Of a stretch of DNA of 64,000 nt, positions 58,691 through 64,000 are shown piece after piece. A model generated the notes under the pieces. The model saw only the letters and a program-made list of their open reading frames with translations. It searched no databases and was not told the DNA's origin. Source of the stretch: Flaccisagitta enflata (Eukaryota > Chaetognatha > Sagittoidea > Aphragmophora); NCBI GenBank assembly GCA_965153355.1, contig OZ231127.1, positions 52,700,001 through 52,764,000 of the forward strand. Direction: 5' to 3'. A program made the translations under genes and the position numbers. The number at the start of each line of letters is the position of its first letter. The stretch's first letter is position 1.

Positions 58691-58883
58691 TTTAAAAATT
58701 TTGGCTTACTTAGAGAAAGCCGTAAGAAATCGAATCTCTGTCAAACAAAACCAAGAACATCTAGATCGGTGGTGATTTACGCCTGTCGCGACCCTAGACA
58801 CTTCAGGGGGCGAGTTTTTTTCAAACGGAGATGCGATTCCAGCCTTAAAATTTTTAAGTTGTAGCTCGTCCCCTACATATGGA

Positions 58884-58887
<4 letters not shown>

Positions 58888-58925
<38 letters not shown>
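58888..58925 (+). repeat. Short (CT)n microsatellite
   Basis: About 18 CT units, followed by a short-element fragment (CTGCCCACCCGCACGCGACT then GTGAATCCAGCCTTGTTCAC). Confidence 0.9.
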
Positions 58926-58926
<1 letters not shown>

Positions 58927-59529
58927 ACCTCTGCCCACCCGCACGCGACTGAGGTAACCGTGAATCCAGCCTTGTTCACGCTCGAGATCGGGCGCGTATT
59001 TTTACTAGTTCTAGTCGCGTGTTACGGTCTGTCCGTTGGTCCGTAGGTCGGTCGGTCAATAGTTCAAACCGTTGCAGAGTTGTTTTTAATGCTTTTCTTC
59101 GCTTTTCTTCGCATTTTATTTTTTACATTTTTGAACATTGGAGCAAGCACTGGGAGGTGAATTACGCGACCTTGTTTGACCTGGTTTGCTTTCTCGCTCT
59201 AATGAGAGGCCGTGGCGATGAATGCAATCCTAGAACGTCCTCAAATTGAAAACAAAATGAGGCAGAAATAGATTTTAGTTTTAAGGACACTAAATTTTTG
59301 CTTGCCAGCGCTTCTCCCTTTTTTACCAGTAATGGCGGCTATCGCCGAGAGGAAAAAAGTCATAAGCATTGGTTATTTTTTACCATGCTTTCGTCTTCAG
59401 TCAATGCAATTTTTTTTTTGTTAGAATAAATCAAGAGCAATTGTATGTATTGAATGCATTGAAAATCAGAGAAAAATAGGACAGAGACAAATGAGCTCGA
59501 TGAGCTAAAATACTCAATGTCCCTCACCC

Positions 59530-59935
59530 AAATGACCAGTAAAGCTCATTGACATGTTTTTATATTTGCATGCTCAGACATGTATCAAAATTTTTATTTA
59601 TCCTTTTTAAAATTACAAAAAAGACTGAACTAAATGAGTTGAATGAGCAAAAATACTCTAATAGATTAGCAGCTATGTTCACTGATATGCCTTCTTGTAT
59701 TTGCATGCTGAAACAAGTATCAAAACATCTATTCATTTTTCTGATTTAAAATATATAAAAAAAATGATCTAAATGATCTAAATGAGCTAAAACACTCATA
59801 AGCACCGTCAACGATGAGCAGCTACACACAGGAACATGTTTTCTTGTATTTGCAAGCTCAAACAAACATCAATACACTTGTTTATCAATCCTACACAAAA
59901 TTGTAAAATATCGAAAAAAATTCAATTTGAGTTTT
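59530..59935 (+). repeat. ~135-bp tandem repeat, three diverged units
   Basis: The words TTTTTATATTTGCATGCTCA, ACATGTATCAAAATTTTTAT and GAGCTAAAATACTC recur at about 59555, 59693 and 59840. The open frames follow the repeat. Confidence 0.65.
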
Positions 59936-59944
59936 TTGTAAAAC

Positions 59945-60125
59945 ATGTGACGCGGGGTCACAATATCGTTGCGGACAGGTGGGTAGGGGCATCCAACCCC
60001 CATCAACCCCTAGTCCCCCACTCACATACACAAAATGCATCTAAAATGCGTTTTCGCACTTTTCCACGGACCGACCGACGGACGGACAAAGCCTCTTATA
60101 AAGTTGCGTGTCCGCAACTTAAAAG
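59945..60125 (+). mobile_element. Short palindrome-ended element, GGGGTCACAA subfamily
   Basis: GTGACGCGGGGTCACAATAT, GTTGCGGACAGGTGGGTAGG, a GGACCGACCGACGGACGG run, CAAAGCCTCTTATAAAGTTG and CGTGTCCGCAACTTAAAA. Confidence 0.7.
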
Positions 60126-60137
60126 ATTAAAAAATCC

Positions 60138-60464
60138 CAGGGGTGTATATAGTAGAGTGGCTTTTGATTTTATTCCCCCCCCTGCCTTTGATTTTCTTCC
60201 CCGCAACGCGTTGCAACACATTACAAAATCTATGATTTTCTTTCCCACAAAGCAATTAAACAGTATATCATAGGTTTAAATTGTGTTAAAATGTGTTGTA
60301 GTAATCAGAGACTACTATTTGGAACTACCAAAAGTGTTAAATCTTCAAAAATTTTCTTTTTTCTTCTTTTTTAGCTTTTGATTTTTTTCCCCATCTCCAA
60401 ACCCTTTGATTTTATTCCCCCCCCCCCGCCGGGGGGGAGAAATGCTCAACTTTATACACGCCTG
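60138..60464. mobile_element. hAT-like MITE (327 bp), CAGGGGTGTA ends
   Basis: The ends CAGGGGTGTATATAGTAGAG and CTCAACTTTATACACGCCTG are inverted. The flanks AAAAATCC and AAAAATTC match 7 of 8 bases. It has a T-rich interior and CCCCCC/GGGGGGG blocks near the ends. Confidence 0.8.
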
Positions 60465-60642
60465 AAAAATTCATAACTCCAAAAACATTTGTCGTAGAAA
60501 ACTCTGCTTGGCACCAAATGAAAAAGATTATCAAATTTACTTACCCAATCAATTTCGTCCAAAGATACAATCGGTCAATTGAGATGCCAAATTTTCTCCT
60601 AAGAAAATGAAAACCATGTTTCTCTCGAATATGTCAAAAAGT

Positions 60643-60953
60643 CAGGGGTGTATGAAGTTGAGTATTCCCCCCCCCGGTGGGGGGGAATAAAATCAAAAGG
60701 TTTGGAGATGGGGAAGAAAATCAAAAGTTTGAAAAAAAGAAAAAAAAAATTTTTGAAGATCTAACACTTTTGGTAGTACCAAAAGGTAAAATACAATTAC
60801 TACAACTTAATTTAACACTATTTTAACCTAAAATATGCTGTTTTAAAGCTTTTAGGGAAAGAAAAACAAAGATTTTGTAACGCGACGCGGGGAAGAAAAT
60901 CAAAGGCAGGGGGGGGAATAAAATCAAAAGCCGCTCAACTATATACACCCCTG
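60643..60953. mobile_element. hAT-like MITE (311 bp), perfect 8-bp duplication
   Basis: The ends CAGGGGTGTATGAAGTTGAG and GCTCAACTATATACACCCCTG-type text are inverted. CAAAAAGT is duplicated perfectly outside (60635-60642 and 60954-60961). It lies inverted to the 60138-60464 copy 180 bp away. Confidence 0.85.
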
Positions 60954-61057
60954 CAAAAAGTCAAAAACTGACTTCGACTTTTTTCCCGATTATTAATCCT
61001 CTTTCACTGACCGCTTCTCGGGTTATACATTTCGGTGATCGTGTTTCATTAGTAAGA

Positions 61058-61208
61058 ACAAGGCCAGATTTACGGCCAATACCAGTTGCGGACGGGTGGG
61101 CAGGGGCGGAAATGCGCGTTTTCACACTTTCCAACTCGATCACCATGACAGACCGACCGACGGACGGACGGACAGAGCCTCTTATAGAGTTGCGTGTCCG
61201 CAACTAAA
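61058..61208 (+). mobile_element. Short palindrome-ended element copy
   Basis: AACAAGGCCAGATTTACGGC, CAGTTGCGGACGGGTGGGCA, a GACCGACGGACGGACGG run, GCCTCTTATAGAGTTGCG and TGTCCGCAACTAAAA. Confidence 0.75.
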
Positions 61209-61327
61209 AAAGAAAACAAGGCTATGGTAAATTTTCCATGTTATTCTATGGAAAGTTTGCATTTTGCCATTTTCCATGTTTTGAATAAATTCAATGAGAA
61301 TTTGAGAATTGAGAAGCTTTGGAGGGG

Positions 61328-61495
61328 GGGGTGATGTAAATACGAACGGACGGATGGACGGACGTACGAACGAACGTAAGGAAATTCACCCCTGTGTCCC
61401 TTTGGGGCCGCTGCTCAAAAAGGGAACATGTAAAAAGGGGACCAACCGACCGACCGACAGACTGACATAGGGGGGTGTAGTGTCGCGTAGCACGT
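61328..61495. mobile_element. Fragments of the fold-back and short-element families
   Basis: GAACGGACGGATGGACGGAC then AAATTCACCCCTGTGTCCCT and TTTGGGGCCGCTGC (fold-back end, as at 48.6 kb). A truncated short-element end (GTGTAGTGTCGCGTAGCACG) follows directly. Confidence 0.5.

Positions 61496-61498
<3 letters not shown>

Positions 61499-61580
<82 letters not shown>
61499..61580 (+). repeat. (GA)n microsatellite
   Basis: About 40 GA units followed by GACAGACAGACA variants to about 61800. Confidence 0.95.
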
Positions 61581-61588
<8 letters not shown>

Positions 61589-61889
61589 CACAGACAGACA
61601 GAATGGACGGGCATGTCAGAGCAAGACAAACATATTCAAAGTGACAGACAGATGGAGAAAAATGCAGAGACCGACGGGAAGGGGGAAGACAGACACAGAC
61701 TGTCAGCTGAGTGAGCCCGAGAGACAGACAGATGGATAGACAGACAGAGCAGAGCGAGACAGAGAGACAGATGGACAGACACATAGACACACAAATAGAC
61801 AGACGGAGGGAGGAACAGTTACGCAGATGGAGAAAAAAATATTCTGTTGAGTTTGTTACTCCTACATCATATCCGTATTACGTACGAGG

Positions 61890-62425
61890 CACTATGTTCT
61901 GAAAGCGACTCAAAATTGGACAAAAATCATCTAATGGATTTATTATGTTTTAATATTGTTAAATTATATATCATATATGAAAAATGATATTTTTTTTCAT
62001 TTTATGTCATTTTTTTCATTATTGTCAGTAGAAAATGATAAAAATGATCAAAATGATTAAAGTGAATGAAATGACTAAAATGACTAAAATGATTAGAATT
62101 ACTAAAATGACTAAAATGACCAAAATTACTAAAATGACCAAAATTACTAAAATGACCAAAATGACAAAAATGACCAAGATGATAAAAATAAAAAAATGAC
62201 TAAATTGACCAAGATGACAAAAATGACAATAATGACAAAAATGACAAAAATGACAAAAATGACAAAAATGACAAAAATGACAAAAATGACAAAAATGACA
62301 AAAAATGACAAAAAGTGAAACAAATAATATTTTTCATACAAAGTATATAGGTTTACAGTATTATAATATAATAAATCCATCAGATGATTTTTGTCCAATT
62401 TTGAGTCGCTCTCAGAACAAAGTGC
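61890..62425. repeat. Inverted repeat with AAATGAC core, overlapping the start of the NHL-like exon
   Basis: The left GCACTATGTTCTGAAAGCGA then CTCAAAATTGGACAAAAATC mirrors GATTTTTGTCCAATTTTGAG then TCGCTCTCAGAACAAAGTGC on the right. The arms are about 80-90 bp. The centre (62030-62310) is an AATGAC/ACTAAAATG array. The right arm contains the CAG acceptor at 62413-62415 and the first ten bases of the exon. Confidence 0.75.
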
Positions 62426-62530
62426 GAGGGTGGAAATATCAGGTTTCGAACGCCTACGGAGAGAGCCTGATAAGCACGAGGAAGGGCAGAGGCCTCATCA
62501 AACCTGCTGGTATAGCTCTAGACAGCGTTG
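62416..62530 (+). CDS. Single exon resembling an NHL repeat segment
   Basis: The acceptor is CGCTCTCAG (62407-62415) and the donor GTTG|GTAAGT at 62531. The frame (phase 0 in, 1 out, 38 codons) reads NKVRGWKYQVSNAYGESLIS then GKGRGLIKPAGIALDSVG-like text (RKGRGLIKPAGIALDSVG). L-x-x-P-x-GIAxDxxG is the signature of an NHL beta-propeller blade, found in TRIM-NHL and related proteins. No preceding or following blade is visible in the window. The exon lies between an inverted repeat and the right arm of the 7.6-kb element, so it may be a captured fragment rather than part of a host gene. Confidence 0.45.
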
Positions 62531-62742
62531 GTAAGTATCAGAACAGTTGCACGGAATATTGTCTCTTATCCTAATTTGCATAACTGAGCTGGAACAGTTT
62601 TTCGCGAAACAAAAACGGAAGATAAATGAGAAAAGGAAAAAGAAAAACGGTGAGGCTCATAGAATTCATATACCCACATTGTCCTAGTGTTATGAGCTGA
62701 TCAGAACAACTTTTGCATATTGACACACCCGAGCCGCTCTGG

Positions 62743-64000
62743 TTAGTAGTGTCAATATTCGGTATGATCAAAAGATTTTTGACAAAAGAATGATCTGACA
62801 AGTGGGAAAATGAGATTGAAACGGTACCGAGTTTTGAAGGTTGTTTTCGGGAATTCTCGGACAGAATTACAGTAAAGTCCCACTCTAACGGATTCTGAGA
62901 GATCAACAAATGTCATCAGTTTTCTGCGGAATTCTACTTAGGAAATAAGAGAAAGCAAGCCGAAGGGGCAAAGAATTAACACATGTCATTGGCGGAGTTT
63001 TGTCAAAAAGCAGGTTAATTGGAGCGGTTTTTAACTGCATGTCCTCTATCTGTCAAACTGATGCCACGCTGTTTCATACAGTTCAACCCCTTACTAGGTA
63101 TCAGTGATTTTCAACCATTTTCAAAAAAAGGGTATTAAATGAATAATCTAAGATCTCCTGAAAAATCTGCTCAAAATTTTAATGATCAGACAAAGAATAT
63201 GATTTGGCATATAATTTCAGTGATATGAAGGTTTTCTTCGACAAATCATTCATCATTCAAGACCAATCTGACCATTTTTTCCCATTTCATTTTTGAATAA
63301 CGGTGATTCAAAGTTTATCTATTCTTTGAAAAAACATATCATGGGGCTAACCACATTTTCACGCAAAGTTATGAGAAAGCTAAACCGCCTGAGCTAGTGC
63401 AGTGAAATTTTGCACAAAAAAATGGTAGGTTCTATGCTTTCAGATGATATAAATTAGAATTTCCAAAAATGAAAACATAAAACACAATAAAGGTTGCGCG
63501 GGTTACAGTCGTATGATACGACTCGTATCTGATGACAGGGTAGAAAAAAAAGTCAAATAAACGTAAAATCAAATAAATCAATTTGAAATCGTGAGACATA
63601 AGCGTGACAGATTATGCACTTTCTGCCCTCGGTTTCCCAAAAGCTGAAACTATTACGATGATGATAACGGCAATTCGATGACCAGTTTCAGTCGTGTGTG
63701 GTCAAGCTTTGGAGGTGGCGCCGTGCAATGGACTGCCCAATGAATTGACAAACAGACAGAGAGTACGGTCAGTCTTAAGGGATTGACAGACGGACGGACG
63801 GACAGACCAAGAGATTGAAAGACGGACAGTCAAAGAGATTGACAGACCAACGGACAGGCAATATAACAAATTGATGGACTGATCAACAGACAGTCCAAGA
63901 GAATGATAAACTGACAGATGGACAGACCAAGAGATTGATGGACTGACACATTGACAGACCTAGGACCCGAAGTAGTTAACTTTAACTAGTTAGTTAGATG
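62743..64000. other. Right-hand flank, no supported gene
   Basis: AT-rich sequence; TACAGTAAAGTCCCACTCTA then ACGGA at 62869-62893 resembles a Tigger-type terminus without a visible partner. The end of the window (63740-63960) is a loose GACAGACCAAGAGATTGA / GACGGACGG array. Confidence 0.4.

Larger units (their letters stand above)
55114..62732. mobile_element. Putative 7.6-kb TIR element (Mutator-like) containing a candidate exon and nested repeats
   Basis: The left arm 55114-55279 (from TCAGGTGTGTCAATATGCAA to TTATGCAAATTAGGATAAG) and the right arm 62567-62732 (ending TTGCATATTGACACACCCGA) are inverted and differ at only about six of 166 positions. Immediately outside are CCCGCTCTGG (55104-55113) and GCCGCTCTGG (62733-62742), a 9 of 10 direct repeat. 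This matches the end sequence and duplication size of the 516-bp element at 43437. I see no transposase frame. The interior holds microsatellites, MITEs and, next to the right arm, an NHL-like exon. Confidence 0.65.

Noticed and set aside
63640-63750. Short frame DDDNGNSMTSFSRVWSSF as a possible exon
   Set aside because: No acceptor or donor in matching phase and a stop immediately on both sides.

Overview
This window is nuclear DNA of a multicellular animal, most likely an invertebrate. I cannot name the species. The evidence is GT-AG introns with consistent reading phases, an exon encoding an ShKT domain, and very dense dinucleotide microsatellites and inverted-repeat transposable elements. 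I saw no operons, rRNA, tRNA or CRISPR. Most long open frames here are microsatellite or minisatellite artefacts. Real coding sequence is a small fraction of the 64 kb.

Coding layout. (1) 361-6497, + strand: the 3' part of a multi-exon gene. It has five phase-compatible exons, the last 2.1 kb long, and encodes about 976 residues of charged, low-complexity protein with no recognised domain. The 5' end lies outside the window. (2) 12957-13597, - strand: a tentative two-exon gene start. (3) 27665-28111, + strand: a 148-residue single-pass membrane protein of unknown family, preceded by a (CAA)n tract. (4) 33076-50533, - strand: a secreted zinc-metalloprotease-like gene. A signal-peptide exon with an upstream TATA box, an exon split by a transposon, an ShKT exon and five further exons (one with HEFSH) form one phase-consistent chain. 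(5) 62416-62530, + strand: one exon resembling an NHL repeat, lying just inside the right end of a 7.6-kb terminal-inverted-repeat element.

Repeat layout. The rest is accessory DNA. The commonest component, with about 20 copies, is a 150-300 bp element. It ends in a palindromic GTCGCG...CGCGAC motif plus CTAAAA and carries GACC/GACG tetranucleotide runs; it resembles Helentron-associated (HINE/pearl-like) elements. A second set of fold-back elements shares ends but carries different 20-21 bp core arrays (29.6, 30.8, 31.4, 16.3, 32.4, 36.8 and 45.3 kb). Several non-autonomous DNA transposons have definable ends. TA-target elements lie at 17.1, 24.4, 38.2, 47.4, 51.2, 52.5 and 56.7 kb. hAT-like elements with 8-bp duplications lie at 37.0, 49.3, 54.2, 60.1 and 60.6 kb. 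A family with TCRGGTGTGTCA ends and 9-10 bp duplications occurs at 43.4 kb and as the large 55.1-62.7 kb element. Two large fold-backs occupy 7.6-11.7 kb and 33.9-36.4 kb.

The most notable observations are the 7.6-kb element carrying a candidate exon; a MITE inserted into a duplicated metalloprotease exon whose empty site would be in frame; and (GA)n/(CT)n microsatellites that repeatedly sit next to splice sites, including the same site in both paralogous exons. All element assignments come from reading the sequence by eye; no alignments or database searches were run.
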